Part shown: positions 23,001 through 32,397 of the stretch, piece after piece | Position numbering within the stretch: the stretch's first letter is position 1 | Layout: each line of letters begins with the position of its first letter | Source of the DNA: Beroe forskalii | Lineage: Eukaryota; Ctenophora; Nuda; Beroida; Beroidae | Assembly: GCA_011033025.1 (NCBI GenBank) | Contig: WFMF01000408.1 | Coordinates: 42,501 to 106,500, forward strand | DNA: 64,000 nt | Reading direction: 5' to 3' | Program-made: the position numbers and the translations under genes | Notes under the pieces: model-generated | Databases searched by the model: none | The model's input: only the letters and a program-made list of their open reading frames with translations | Told to the model about the DNA's origin: nothing

Positions 23001-26000
23001 CTGATGGCTTCCATGCTTTTTCAGGGCAGACTAAATGATGTAAATGCTAATATGTTTGTAATAGATATGCTGCTGCCTGATAGTTAATATGCTTCACAGT
23101 TGCACAACACAAACAAAGACTAAACGCCGCTCACGAGAAATAGGCGGTGCAACGTCATCAACTCACTACATTGAGCTGTGATAATGACGTCATCCTACCC
23201 GCCTATTTCTCCTGCGCGGAGTATATAAGAGCAGGTCTAGCAAGACACCAGCAAGTGTACTAACTACTTCACGACACATATCACAGAAATGCTACTAGTT
23301 ACTACGTAATAGGTATGCTCATATTCTCAAGAGAAATACTGTGCTCCTTGTAAGTTTCAATCGGCATGAAAAATCCTCAAATGATTATCCTCATTTAAAT
23401 AGTAGTTTCAGGAGGATTAACATGAGTCGCCTAAATATTTATTTGTCAGCGAATTAACGAATTGCTAGTATTTCTCTCCAGAACCAAAGGCTATATATGA
23501 AATGCCAGTCAATATACCCAAGCACACACACACACACACAAACAATCACTCGCCCTCACGCAGCTCACTTCAAAACATCCTCTTCCTCAAAGGTGTGATT
23601 CTGCGCCCACAGGTAATCGAACCACCGGATGATGCGATTAGACAAGTCCTTCCCCACCTTCCGGTACCCCATGTACTCCTTAAGATTGTCTAGTCTGTCT
23701 TGGAACAAGTTCCGGTTAGCTCGGAGATTGGTTATGACATTCCCAATGCTCCCCACGACTGAAGCGAATATCATGACCCCGACCAGGAAGACAAAGGTCA
23801 GGTAGAAGTACTCCCAAACTTCAGTAGGTTGCTGTACCTCCCCTATCGTAGTCATGGTCTGGGTGCTCCAGTAGAGTGAGAAGGCGTACTTCATGGGCAG
23901 AGTGTGGTATTTAGTGGGGTTCCCGTCCGGGTCCAGCGAGGGCGGGTAGATGAAGTTACTCCGTCCTTCAACGGACGTTACGTCCGGGTAGCCCTTCTCC
24001 ACGATCTCAATGGAGAGGAAGTAGAAGAAGCAGGCATTCCAGTGCATGACCAGGAGCATGGAGAGGGAGAGAACCCCCAGGCGGCTGAGGATCGGGTAGT
24101 TGGAAACACACTCGCTCCTGTCCACAAACTGCAGGAGTCTCCGGCCCTTCATCAGCTTTATCAGCCGGATGGAGGGAAGGGCAAAGGTAGGCGAGTCTAG
24201 GCCTGCCATAAGGTAGAATACCTGGGATTTAGGTGAGATTTGATTTAAATATTCAGGTATTGTGGACCACAGACGTTTAATTGGTTTATATGCTTGGCGC
24301 GCTCACATGATGCTTTACAGTTACAGTTATACTGAAGTTATGAAATTAACGATTTTGAAACAACAAAGGTACATGTCAACGATCTGTGCTACACTTGTTT
24401 TTGGGCTTATTTTCTACTTGCACATATATGCGCACTAACGCAGTTTTCAAGTTTAGCAGTTCCCAGATGATGTGACTTGTTGATGAAATGTGAAGTTGCA
24501 AATTCAAATTCGGGAATTGGAATAGGTTCTGATAAATTATTTTATTATCTGTGCCTCTCCCGTTGAATGTGTGGAATGAATTGGCAAACCTGAGTTGGCA
24601 CGATGCTTATTATATCGATGTAGAACGCCATGCTTTTGACGTATTTTCTGGAAAGTTGAGCAGTGTCCTTTACCAACAAGCCCCTTTCAAGAAACCCTGA
24701 AAATAGGGTTTTGACAGCGTTTTATGAATTCAGAAGCTTGGTTCCTGTTTGTTAATCAGAGGTCCATTATCATTGATACTCAATCTAATGAATCATTGAA
24801 TCCTCCCCTCTATACTTTACATCCCATCTATACTTGAAATCCTCAATTTTCCTTTATACTTGACATCCCCTTTGTTCTTGACATCCTCTCCATACTGACC
24901 TATTCTGAAGGAGGCGAAGAAGTCGAGGACATAGAGGAAGTCTGCGAGGATGTCTATAACCATCCAGGCAGTGAAGAAGCTACCCTCCTCAAGTTCGCTG
25001 AAGGATACCCTGGCTGGGATGATGATGAAGTTGTAGAGGACTGCTAGTGAGATGATCGATAGCCAGTAGTAGTAGATATCTGAAATCATAAGGGAGTCAG
25101 TGAGGAGGAAGCTTACTGTTGGAGAAATTTAAATGTTATTTCGTATCTCTCTGTTGAAGTTGTCCTGTCTACATTTCTCCGAGATTCCAAAGTAAACGAG
25201 GATGAAAAAAACTCTGAATCAATGAGAAAACGGGTCGATTGGATCAAACGTGGAAGCTCACAGCGTAAATCCACTAACCTGAAAAGGGGTCGAATACGAA
25301 GTGTCTGAAGAAGTTGATGAGAGAGTTGATGCCTTTGTCCTTCTTGCTGAGGGGCTTGTCCTCCCTTATGTCTGATGCTGCCCCGAAGTTAAGTCTCTGG
25401 AGGAACTCATCCGGCTCCTGAAATAGGGGAGTCATTTTAATTTATAATGAGAAATATGGGATTCATTTTAGTGAGAAGCTTGAAATGTGGAATTCATTTC
25501 AGTGAGAAGCTTGAAATGTGAGATTCATTTTAGTGAGAAGCTTGAAATGTGGGATTCATTTCAGTGAGAAGCTTGAAATGTGAGATTCATCTTAGTGAGA
25601 AGCTTGAAATGTGGGATTCATTTTAGTGAAATGCTTGAAATATGGGATTCATTCCGATGAGAAGCTTGATATATGGCATCAATTTTAGTGAGAAGCTTAA
25701 AGTAAGGGATTCATAAATATCAGTACTGTACTAATTTATTCGCAAGTCCAATTAACTCTGAGCAATCAGAGTGCGGTTTCGCTGTAAACTCGCGCGCTGA
25801 TGGATCGATTCTAGGATCCTATCGGTAAGATGATACATCGCCTCTTTCGATTCTGCGTTCGAAAATTAGTGTATGAATAAATGGGAAAAATTTAACATCA
25901 TACGCTCTGTACACCCATATTACACTGCATTTCGAATACTCGTATAGAAAGAAAATAAACCCACCGTGCCTAAGACAGGAGAGTTAAAACTTATCGAAAT

Positions 26001-28660
26001 CTCGCTCGACATGACAAACCAGAGATGACACAGAGATGACAATAGTAGAACTCAATAAGTTCAGAACATTTGTAATACGCGTATGGATCATACACGATAT
26101 TGTAAAACGTTAACGATACCAGGCCATATATAAAATACCAAGACGAGGCAATATATAGACACGTGTCAAAGAAGAGACTGTAGGCTCGGATCCCCGCACC
26201 CACTTATGCCTTATACTGCTGTACGAGGGTTACAATAAATACTGCAATATTTATATAATGTACGCGACACTTTTAGAGGGAGTGGACTATAATATGTGTC
26301 CACGATCATGTGAAGTGGGCTGAGGTTTAGAGGAGGGGAAATGTTAAATCTGTTAATGACTTTACACGCAAAGAGGGCGTGGTTGACGAGATGAATTCGT
26401 AATTTTAAATCATGAAAATGACGTTTTTCTCATCCGCCTATCCTTCATTAATCCACATGGAGACTAGTAATTTATTTAATCTCGCTAAAAAGATGTGGTT
26501 TGATGTCAGCGACTGGCCACTCTAAACTTTTAATTCATGATAATTCGACGTTGTACTGCTTAGATTTAGTCGTGTGCTGGAATAATTAGCAAAATCTTAG
26601 ACTTTTTAGGAGAGATTGTTTCAGAGGTTTGTTACATTGTTGTGCCGTAAAACATATGCATTGTTTTGGGTATTCTATGGAAGGACACAATCATGTAGCA
26701 TACATCTATTATTATAATCGAGAGAGGTAGTTATAAGTAGGAGCCTCCGCTCTCCCAGAAAATCTGACACAGTAGGAGTAGAAAACCCGCGATTTTTTGC
26801 AGGACGGTAGAATAAAGGTGTCTCCGTATTGCTACATTCTTCTTTTTTGCGTAAAGGCTTTAGATTTTCCGTATTTAATGCTCAAAGTTGGAAAAAGGGT
26901 CGCGAAAAACAAGATCGAGTTATAGGTTTGATTCACCAGTTGCGCGCGTTGCTATGGATACATGCGCTAGCGCGCGCAAAACTGCACGTGCATTTTAACG
27001 AAGAATCTACCATTTCGTTATTGTGTATTTTGGAAACGTTTCCGCTGTTGAAATTCATAATTGACGTTCTCAATGGAGTTTTCGAGTTCGGTAAAAAGAG
27101 TACGACAGCTTAAGACTATCAACTCTTAGCACCATTATAGAAGAAAAGGTAAGAGTTGAGCATTTTGTTCCACAGTGAAAATCAGCGATAATTCATTCAT
27201 GACGTGAAGATTGTAGTTTCGATGGTTTGCTGCGATAATTCGACGGAATGAAGAATTCATTTTTACTGAAGGCGGAGCTAGAAGTGGGTTATGAACAGGC
27301 AGAAATGCGAAAAATTTTGATTTCAAGGAGCTTGGATTCAAATTTGTTGCCCATCTATTCTCCTAATCTGAACTTCAGATTAAAAAACATTGTTCTTGAG
27401 TTCTTCTTAATTGCCAACTGTTTGCTCGAGGTTAATATGCAATCGTAATTTTTTTAATTTAGGTGTTTTCAAAGCCTACGTGAATATTTCGCAATTTCGT
27501 TACGTTGCACCCCCACCCCCAGTAACAAAAAATTGCATCAATGACTTACTTACTCACTTGATGTTAGATATCACATTTGACACTTCCAAACTTTAAAAAA
27601 ACGCAATTTTACAAACATTTGTTTTTGTCCTTAATTTCTACAATTCAATATTTGCAAAATCTGCGTTGCGTTCCATGATTTTAAAAAATACTGTGTATGT
27701 CCATATTTGAAGAAACCAGTGTCATGGCTAGGCAATTATATGTTACCATTGTGGTACTCTGTAGCCAGCATTGAAATGGTGGGGCGTCCTGTTACCTAGA
27801 AGGCCCAACGGGCCTTCTAGTGATTATTATAAGTCTTTCTTGGAGATAATTTGAGTATTTGGCCCTAAAAACTGAATTACGGATGTACAAGTAATTAGTA
27901 AATTACGAATGGTAAGGATGCGATTGCGGCATCTCGTCGGTTAACTTCTACAATCTATAATTGTTCTACGATTTTTGTAGACTTCTTGATATAATATTGC
28001 CCACAATGACAGCATGTAACAAGTGCTAGAAAGTACCTTATAACTATATTAAAACCGCATCATACAATATGTATCACTCATGTTCGCAAAAAATGAGAGC
28101 CTAGGAGGGGAATAATAACTTAAATAAGTCGTTATCTGTCGAAGTGGTGACCATAAACCGCACTCCACAACTCACTCGGGCGCTAAACAAGCCTATGAGC
28201 GGGTTTCCGCCACTTACACTGTTGCTAAAGCAAGCCTAGGAGGAGTAACTCATCTAACACACCTCTTGAAGGCCAGTGTACCAGGAACACTGGCCTCCTT
28301 GTAACGTACCTAACACTAGGAAGCCATTGTACCTAATAAGGTACTATGCAAAGTACCTTACACTAGGAATCCTTGTGTACCTTGTAAGGTACTATACCTA
28401 ACATTGGAAAGCCGGTGTACCTTATAAGGGACGAGTGCCGCGTGTCCATTCCTCCTTCCACATTGCAGGATATCACTAGGCACCCCCGGGAGGGTTTTGT
28501 AGTAGATGGGGGCACTCCTACTCCTTTCTTTAGTACCCGGCATCAAGTCTCCCAGCTCCAGAGTGTCACCATGGTAACTCTCTCCATGGTGGTAAGGGTC
28601 ACCATGGTAACCTTGTCCGTCGAATCCGTCACCTCGGTAACCATAGTCCCCAATTATCAT
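13914..28660 (-). CDS. CNGA-type cyclic nucleotide-gated channel, gene 2 (complete)
   Basis: This gene makes a cyclic nucleotide-gated cation channel subunit of the plasma membrane. Exons are 28421-28660, 25279-25417, 24900-25079, 24590-24696, 23569-24221 (pore A) or 22091-22722 (pore B), 20803-20932, 20233-20302, 19056-19273, 17749-17808, 14336-14495 and 13914-14026. With pore A the total is 2,070 nt (689 residues and a stop); with pore B it is 2,049 nt (682 residues). Both divide by three and every junction phase fits, which is strong internal proof. Order of parts: Gly/Tyr/His-rich leader, S1-S6 with TIGE filter, C-linker, binding domain with [13 protein letters not shown], and a leucine-rich coiled coil like the CNGA C-terminal zipper. 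The length is typical of CNGA subunits. An intronless GalNAc-transferase lies antisense inside the intron between 17749 and 14495. Confidence 0.93.
14336..14495 (-). CDS. CNG gene 2 exon 10: coiled coil, first half
   Basis: This 160-nt exon after GGGCAG encodes a charged linker ([20 protein letters not shown]) and a heptad-like helix ([20 protein letters not shown]). It ends ACAG|GTAACT in phase 1. In CNGA subunits the matching C-terminal zipper sets how many alpha subunits enter the tetramer. That role is inferred. Confidence 0.78.
14535..14590. repeat. CCAAT inverted-repeat family, element 3
   Basis: GACCAATCAGAGCGCGAGTT and AACTTGCGCGCTGATTGGTC with a 15-base spacer. It lies about 40 bases upstream (in transcript sense) of CNG gene 2 exon 10. 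Confidence 0.6.
14866..15050. mobile_element. MITE with about 35-bp terminal inverted repeats
   Basis: The ends are TACTAGAAATTGGCGGATTG and its reverse complement, and the inverted match continues to TTTTGACAG/CTGTCAAAA with two or three differences. A second inner inverted repeat carries GGACCAATCAG / CTGATTGGTCC. If the outer TA is the target duplication it would be Tc1/mariner-like. It sits in the CNG gene 2 intron just upstream of the nested GalNAc-transferase. Confidence 0.7.
15063..15138. repeat. 76-bp near-perfect palindrome
   Basis: Two 38-base arms match at 36 positions and meet without a spacer at ACTCAGCGTA|TACGCTGAGT. It lies 12 bases after the MITE at 14866-15050 and about 250 bases before the GalNAc-transferase start. 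It could fold as one long hairpin or cruciform. Confidence 0.85.
15388..17163 (+). CDS. Polypeptide N-acetylgalactosaminyltransferase, intronless, divergent
   Basis: This 591-residue Golgi type II membrane enzyme would attach GalNAc from UDP-GalNAc to Ser/Thr, starting mucin-type O-glycans. Residues 11-31 form the signal anchor and the stem follows. The catalytic GT-A part begins near 134 ([17 protein letters not shown]) and has the metal-binding DSH at 229-231, the Gal/GalNAc-T motif GMEGWGDEN at 329-337 and the third metal-ligand region CSQVLHH at 356-362. A degenerate ricin-type lectin domain follows from about 460. Length is normal for the family. The usual DxHCE reads DSHME here, and some other conserved positions differ, so donor or acceptor use may have shifted. 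The whole reading frame is one exon and lies antisense inside the intron between exons 9 and 10 of CNG gene 2. ATG at 15388 is the only sensible start. Confidence 0.93.
   Translation: MRVTRLHPKRIMIAMLLLIAIVNFLSFHISITGETVSYFRDGTSQVTLIGNYHQNIREDPQLYFETDYSYFLRLQLQDNIKFGAALKQVAGDYFNARQGYNESYLDSLPLVHRNISDLTPPACKDIAMYPSSPARVSVIIVFHNEILSLVLRTVYSVIEAIPPHNFHEMILIDDGSDLMEYTDLQKVEQITESFTVQVKYHRFEENKGLIASRRFACESATGDVVLVLDSHMEVKSGFIEPLLAITDQSYNTIAAPIIHFVENKESTKVWAMGYPCYLGFDRYFKWLSVCNKTVTSQGDPRSFPVPLISGGAFVATKRFLAEIDYFGLGMEGWGDENVDISLKTWMCGSQLLSVPCSQVLHHNAHRSVKNLADRRKAPHACHNAALISKSYFPEDVFQDFASHCHPNIYRGLEGYDFGVYDHVVRANRELIRRNNCTRDYGWMRRNLMPSVESYDRETLISHTLKLGEQCVMFRGPDQKSEWTASLEECRAMSVEKSARLTIWKDLRAEKGYCLDWGFSPVMRFKACHRQGGNQMTVYEEGQIKDFSRNWCLVRYFNNSSLGLGLCRGSQNSSEESYEVPKFHFDTVYDSN
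17308..17313 (+). promoter_or_regulatory. Polyadenylation signal of the GalNAc-transferase
   Basis: AATAAA lies 145 bases after the stop codon, on the coding strand, followed by a TG-rich stretch. It would give the nested gene its own 3' end inside the host intron. Confidence 0.6.
17749..17808 (-). CDS. CNG gene 2 exon 9: short post-binding-domain exon
   Basis: This 60-nt, phase 0-0 exon lies between CTTGCAG and CCCGAG|GTCAGT. It encodes [20 protein letters not shown]. Being frame-neutral it could be a cassette exon. Its first six residues resemble those of exon 10 (AAKKKL). Assigned because it is the right size, strand and phase, with strong splice sites. Confidence 0.65.
19056..19273 (-). 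CDS. CNG gene 2 exon 8: cyclic-nucleotide-binding domain core
   Basis: This 218-nt exon after TCTCAG completes a Gly codon and encodes the phosphate-binding cassette [13 protein letters not shown], then [19 protein letters not shown] and the C-helix region [11 protein letters not shown]. The Arg of NRRTA and the FGE motif expected to contact the nucleotide are present. The donor is GGAG|GTAGGA, phase 0. A purine-rich repeat lies just upstream of the acceptor. Confidence 0.92.
20233..20302 (-). CDS. CNG gene 2 exon 7: start of the cyclic-nucleotide-binding domain
   Basis: This 70-nt exon encodes [20 protein letters not shown] and VKQ, the beta-roll opening found in CNG channels (SPGDYxCxKGDIGxEM). 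It enters in phase 0 and leaves in phase 1 at CAAG|GTAATA. It is too short for ordinary ORF searches. Confidence 0.87.
20803..20932 (-). CDS. CNG gene 2 exon 6: C-linker
   Basis: This 130-nt exon from GCCAG to CATCAG|GTAAAA encodes [20 protein letters not shown] and a helix ending LKLKHQ. It joins either pore exon at a split Lys codon and leaves in phase 0. Confidence 0.87.
20937..21190. repeat. Degenerate GTTGCT/GTGATAGAGAG tandem repeat, gene 2
   Basis: Counterpart of 325-640 with fewer units. The array is interrupted by a G run near 21065. Confidence 0.65.
22091..22722 (-). CDS. CNG gene 2 exon 5B: pore module, version B
   Basis: This 632-nt exon (phase 0 to 2) encodes the alternative S4-S6 module with filter TIGE followed by MDQPEDLW. 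The translation is identical to gene 1 exon 5B with silent changes only. It ends at AAA|GTAAGT. Compared with 5A it is 7 codons shorter, mainly in the S5-pore turret. Confidence 0.91.
23120..23219. repeat. CRE-palindrome family, element 2 (duplicate of element 1)
   Basis: Same structure as 2549-2646, in the matching intron of CNG gene 2 between the two pore exons. The arms and both CRE-like cores are kept. Confidence 0.65.
23569..24221 (-). CDS. CNG gene 2 exon 5A: pore module, version A
   Basis: This 653-nt exon (phase 0 to 2) encodes S4, S5, pore and S6. Its translation is identical to gene 1 exon 5A, although the DNA carries several silent changes. Filter TIGE is followed by VQQPTEVW. A run of CA dinucleotides lies just past its donor. 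Choosing both this exon and 5B would leave the following reading frame shifted. Confidence 0.91.
24590..24696 (-). CDS. CNG gene 2 exon 4: S2-S3 loop and S3
   Basis: This 107-nt exon follows TTTTCAG and ends ACTCAG|GTTTGC. It encodes [10 protein letters not shown], then S3 ending SIVPTQ, and leaves in phase 0, the phase needed by both alternative pore exons. Confidence 0.86.
24900..25079 (-). CDS. CNG gene 2 exon 3: S1 and S2
   Basis: This 180-nt exon (phase 1 to 1) encodes S1 ([20 protein letters not shown]), a short acidic loop (FSELEEGSF) and S2 ([20 protein letters not shown]). The donor is ATAG|GTCAGT. Confidence 0.88.
25279..25417 (-). CDS. CNG gene 2 exon 2: pre-S1 segment
   Basis: This 139-nt exon runs from TTTCAG|GAG to CAG|GTTAGT, phase 0 to 1. 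It encodes [20 protein letters not shown] and ends [11 protein letters not shown]. It is identical in protein to the gene 1 exon, with silent differences in DNA. Confidence 0.82.
25440..25713. repeat. 31-bp minisatellite in CNG gene 2 intron 1
   Basis: Eight or more units, cleaner than in copy 1 (GATTCATTTTAGTGAGAAGC then TTGAAATGTGG). The different number and dimer pattern show that the array changed after the copies separated. Confidence 0.75.
25760..25806. repeat. CCAAT inverted-repeat family, element 2
   Basis: Duplicate of 5134-5180 in CNG gene 2 intron 1; the right arm has one small change (GATGGATC for GATTGGTC). Confidence 0.5.
26718..27820 (+). mobile_element. Helitron-like non-autonomous insertion in CNG gene 2 intron 1
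   Basis: This 1,103-bp stretch is absent from the matching site in copy 1 (around 6050). It begins TC and ends CTAG, between host A and T, as Helitrons do. The last 25 bases are a hairpin with an 11-bp stem (CTAGAAGGCCC / GGGCCTTCTAG, loop AAC). A 10-bp ATTATTATAA occurs on both sides, which could instead be a target duplication of another element type. No coding capacity is seen. Confidence 0.55.
28270..28436. repeat. Palindromic TACCTTGTAAGGTA array at the exon 1 donor, gene 2
   Basis: Expanded relative to gene 1, with four or more units and a paired GGCCAGTGTACC / GAACACTGGCC. The genuine donor lies at its right end. Confidence 0.6.
28421..28660 (-). CDS. CNG gene 2 exon 1: Gly/Tyr/His-rich leader
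   Basis: This exon has 80 codons from ATG at 28660 to the donor AAG|GTACAC. It is the same as the gene 1 leader except for two replacements (N to D, MI to LM region). Low-complexity HG/YG repeats come first, then a basic [13 protein letters not shown] segment. The donor sits at the edge of an array of near-identical donor-like units running into intron 1. Confidence 0.67.
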
Positions 28661-31600
28661 CAGTCGAGGCTCAATTTTAGGGCTGGATGTATGGCAAAGA
28701 GTTCCACGCCTTCCTTGTCAATTATCAGGGCTTTGAATCACAAAACTCTCATCGTATTCAAAAGCAGAGTGGTGTGTGGAGCAAAAGAATGGTAGGTACA
28801 TAATATAGTGGTGTAATGAAATGAAAAGTATTCTATGTTACGAACATTCGAGGAGTCTCCTTCAATCGCAAAACGTCAGAAGATCAGAATGTGTGGTGAT
28901 CGAACGTATATATGTCCAAAGAAATCGTTTCAATCTAATCAGTACCCCCGAGCTCAAAGCATGTACGGAGACAAATCATCAAATTTGTATACATGTTGTG
29001 ACCTTCTTACATGGTCACCTGTAGATTTATATCGAGCTTACAAACCAACAAACAAACAAACAGCTCTTTGGAAGGAGAGAGAGAAGGACAATCACACATT
29101 CAGAAACTTGACTCATAATGAAGGGAGCTGATACTCTAATAAGTCGGCACTCGGTTGCCCCTACTGGAGACAAACCCTAGAAATTTAGCAACAATTCATT
29201 TGGTACTTGGTAGGGTGCCCTCAAACTCTCAAAATGCAGATTGCGGGGACATACGCACACAGTCACACACCTAAATACTCAAAGACAGTTTGAACTGGAT
29301 TCATAACCCACATGTAAAGAAACGCACAAACGCACGGTACAGACAGGCAGACAAACAGCCAATGCGTGCCATATACAGATGCAATAATAAACCTCAATCA
29401 AAATGTAGGTAACTCTTCTTCAAGCCTACAAATTTGACACCTGAACAACAAAAGAAAGTTTCGTCGATCGAAAACAAAGTAAAATAGCACGAAAGATACT
29501 CAGTCAAAGAAAAGAGATAAACAAAACTCTGGATATATTTCTGAGAAAAGATGTTCCGTAGTTCTACTCACGGAAGCAAAATACAAAAAGAACTCTCGAT
29601 CATGCACAGAAAAGAGAAGCCCGCGAAGTAGGCAACACATAACGTAACCTTCACTGCTCACTACAAATATTGGAGCTCCCACCGCTACACATGCTCAGAG
29701 CACTCAGTAAGAGTAAAAGATGTTGAACTATGTATGTTATATATAAAACTCGTAATGGCTTATGAAACTCAGACGTATATTCCCCTGTATGGTAATGATA
29801 TATTGTCCTCCTCCTCCTCCTCTCCTTCTTCTCCTCCTCTCTTCCACTATAATCCTCTTTCTCTATTTCTTTCTTTCCGCGGAGCCTCCGCCCATGTAGC
29901 CTCTCTGAGTGTATGTTGCGTGATTTATGAGCATGGTAATATTTGATGGATTCAGTCTGTCGCGGGCTTTTGGGTAATCACAGGTTCCATTAAATTAATC
30001 GTTGTGCTATCAAACAATTTTTTGAACAATTATTAATTCGGTTTTAATATCATAAATACAACAAAAACACGAACGTTTGCTCAAAGTATTAAAAGTATTA
30101 ATAAGAGTGTAAGAATAAGGTTAGTGTGGACAATGGGTAGGCTATGAGGCTCGTAAATAATGGGTGTAATACACAAGGGTCAAGTACACATTGAGCTATC
30201 TTATTTATGTTTAATATTCATGAAAATGGTATTTTTGATGGTGAATTTTATTAAAAATCCCTGGAGATCATTAGACAATAAGATTTCACGGGAAGATCAA
30301 AATTGATCTGATCAGATTGTTGTTAGAGATGATTGTCTTGTCCCAAGTTCATTGGCCAAAAGATTTCTCGTGACCCATTGTAGACGCATTGTATTGACTT
30401 GTTATGCGAATTGTTATAGCAAGTCCATAAAGGGTGCATGATTTTTTTGTAAGATCACTCTCAAGAACATATTAAATTCCAGTTTGGTTGACGGAAATTA
30501 TGATGGAACTATTTCTAGATGGAATAAATATCATTTTTTGACGATCGAAAGTAAGAAAATAAAATTTAAAAGAACTGATCTTTTAAACTGATGAATAAAA
30601 TGAACTGATAAACTAACATATGCGCATGTTTATAGTTGCTGACAGATTACCACTCTTACATATTATTCATTATTTCTTTTTCTTTCCAAGTAAATTTACT
30701 CAAAAAGAAAAGTAATTTTCTATATTATTGTCCATAGTTCAGCAATATCACGGACAGATGAGATGCAGCAAATTGTCGCCGTGGTGTCCCAATCTTTGCA
30801 CGGTCTATTATGGCAGAACATGTACTTATAGCGGGACGATGCGCAAATGTACTTCAATAAATGCGCAAACATAGCGATGTACATTTGCGTTCCACATTGC
30901 CACAAAAAGTACATCTTGTGTCGTTAAAAGGTACGGCACTTTAATGAAGAGATTGCCGCACACAAGTGCAGGTCAAAGCATATAACGAGCAGCTAAGTCC
31001 CTCAAACCAATATGATATATTTGCAAGGTAGCTCTTAGGCTGCCGGACAACTGCGCTCATAGGAGCTCAATAATTGACAGGGTAGCGATTCACTGAACTA
31101 TTTTAAGAGGAGAGTTCATGTCCTTTGTCTTGCTCCAATAACTGGCTTATGAGTGATGTCATAATCATGATTAAGAGAATGAAGTTTATGACGTCGAATG
31201 CACGAGGTTTATAATAGAATTGTACCAAGACTCCGCCTTTATGTATTGTGTCCACTGTGAATTGTTTGATGATAAATTCGAGCCTGTAATTGCAATTGGT
31301 ATCGGTATGTTTTGTATTATCATTAAATCATCAAGATGCAAATTATCGGAAAGTTTGCATCTATAGGAGCGTTCTGATGATTATTTGGAATGAATATTCT
31401 TTGTAAGCCCAGCATGTACCATTGTCCTGTACGTTATCATACACGATATACATACATACATAGCTGGAGTACTGATAACGTTGCTACTTTTCTAGAAAAA
31501 TAGAAGCATTGATTCATGCCGTGGCTTTGATATTACGCGTAGAAACTTACGAATCTGTCAAGTACTCGGTAGTAAGTACTGCACATCGGGAAGCTTTTAG

Positions 31601-32159
31601 CACATTTAATGAACCAATCTAAGTCATACTACGAACGCTAAGGTAACACTGAGTCAATGAAATAGTCCCTCATTAAACGTAGTCACTTGTTCGTGGATAG
31701 CACAGACAAATAAAACCTCTTCAACTCCTCGATTGACTATGTTGAACCATACCATAATGACGTGCCCCGAAAGTCAAAAGCTGCGAATGAGAATGTTGGC
31801 ATGTTGCTCATAATTCATATAGGACGTATTTTGGCAGTTTTCTCCCTAATTATCAATCATCCAGTTTATCAAAATCCGCACCATGGCATAGAAAAGTATA
31901 AGCTTAACAGTGAAATGAAAGATGAGGTGAATTCATAAGAGATGAGGTGCTATAATGAAGATTAAAAACCGAAAAAGGAGAAAAACACAAAAAATATGAA
32001 AATTAAAAAATTAAAAAAATAAAGTGAAAAAAATTGAATTGTATTTTATTTCACTACTTCAATTTTATATTTTGTGGGATGAACACTTAGGTAATAGACA
32101 GGGAAAACTGCCCTAACAAGGTGGCCAATGATCTTTCGCCAAAATCTGAGTAAAAGGAC

Positions 32160-32397
32160 ATTAAAAGTAGAACAGTAAAAGTATAACTGTAAAAATAGAG
32201 CAGTAAAAGTAGAATAGTAAAAGTAGATTAGTTGAACAGTTAAAGTAGAACAGTAAAAGTACCGACTATTTTAGCAGTAAAAGTAGAACAAGATAAGTAG
32301 AAAAGTAAAAGTAGAACAGTAAAAATGGGACAGTAAAAGTAGAACAGTAAAAGTAGAACAGTAAAAGTATAACAGTAAAAGTAGAACAGTAAAACTC
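32160..32397. repeat. 14-bp AGAACAGTAAAAGT tandem array
   Basis: About fifteen imperfect units of AGTAAAAGTAGAAC. It lies in a gene-free stretch. Confidence 0.75.

Larger units (their letters stand above)
20618..28869. repeat. Segmental duplication, copy 2
   Basis: This is the partner of 1-7017, longer mainly because of the 1.1-kb insertion at 26718-27820 and a longer 31-bp minisatellite. Sequence beyond 28869 has no counterpart in this window. Confidence 0.93.
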
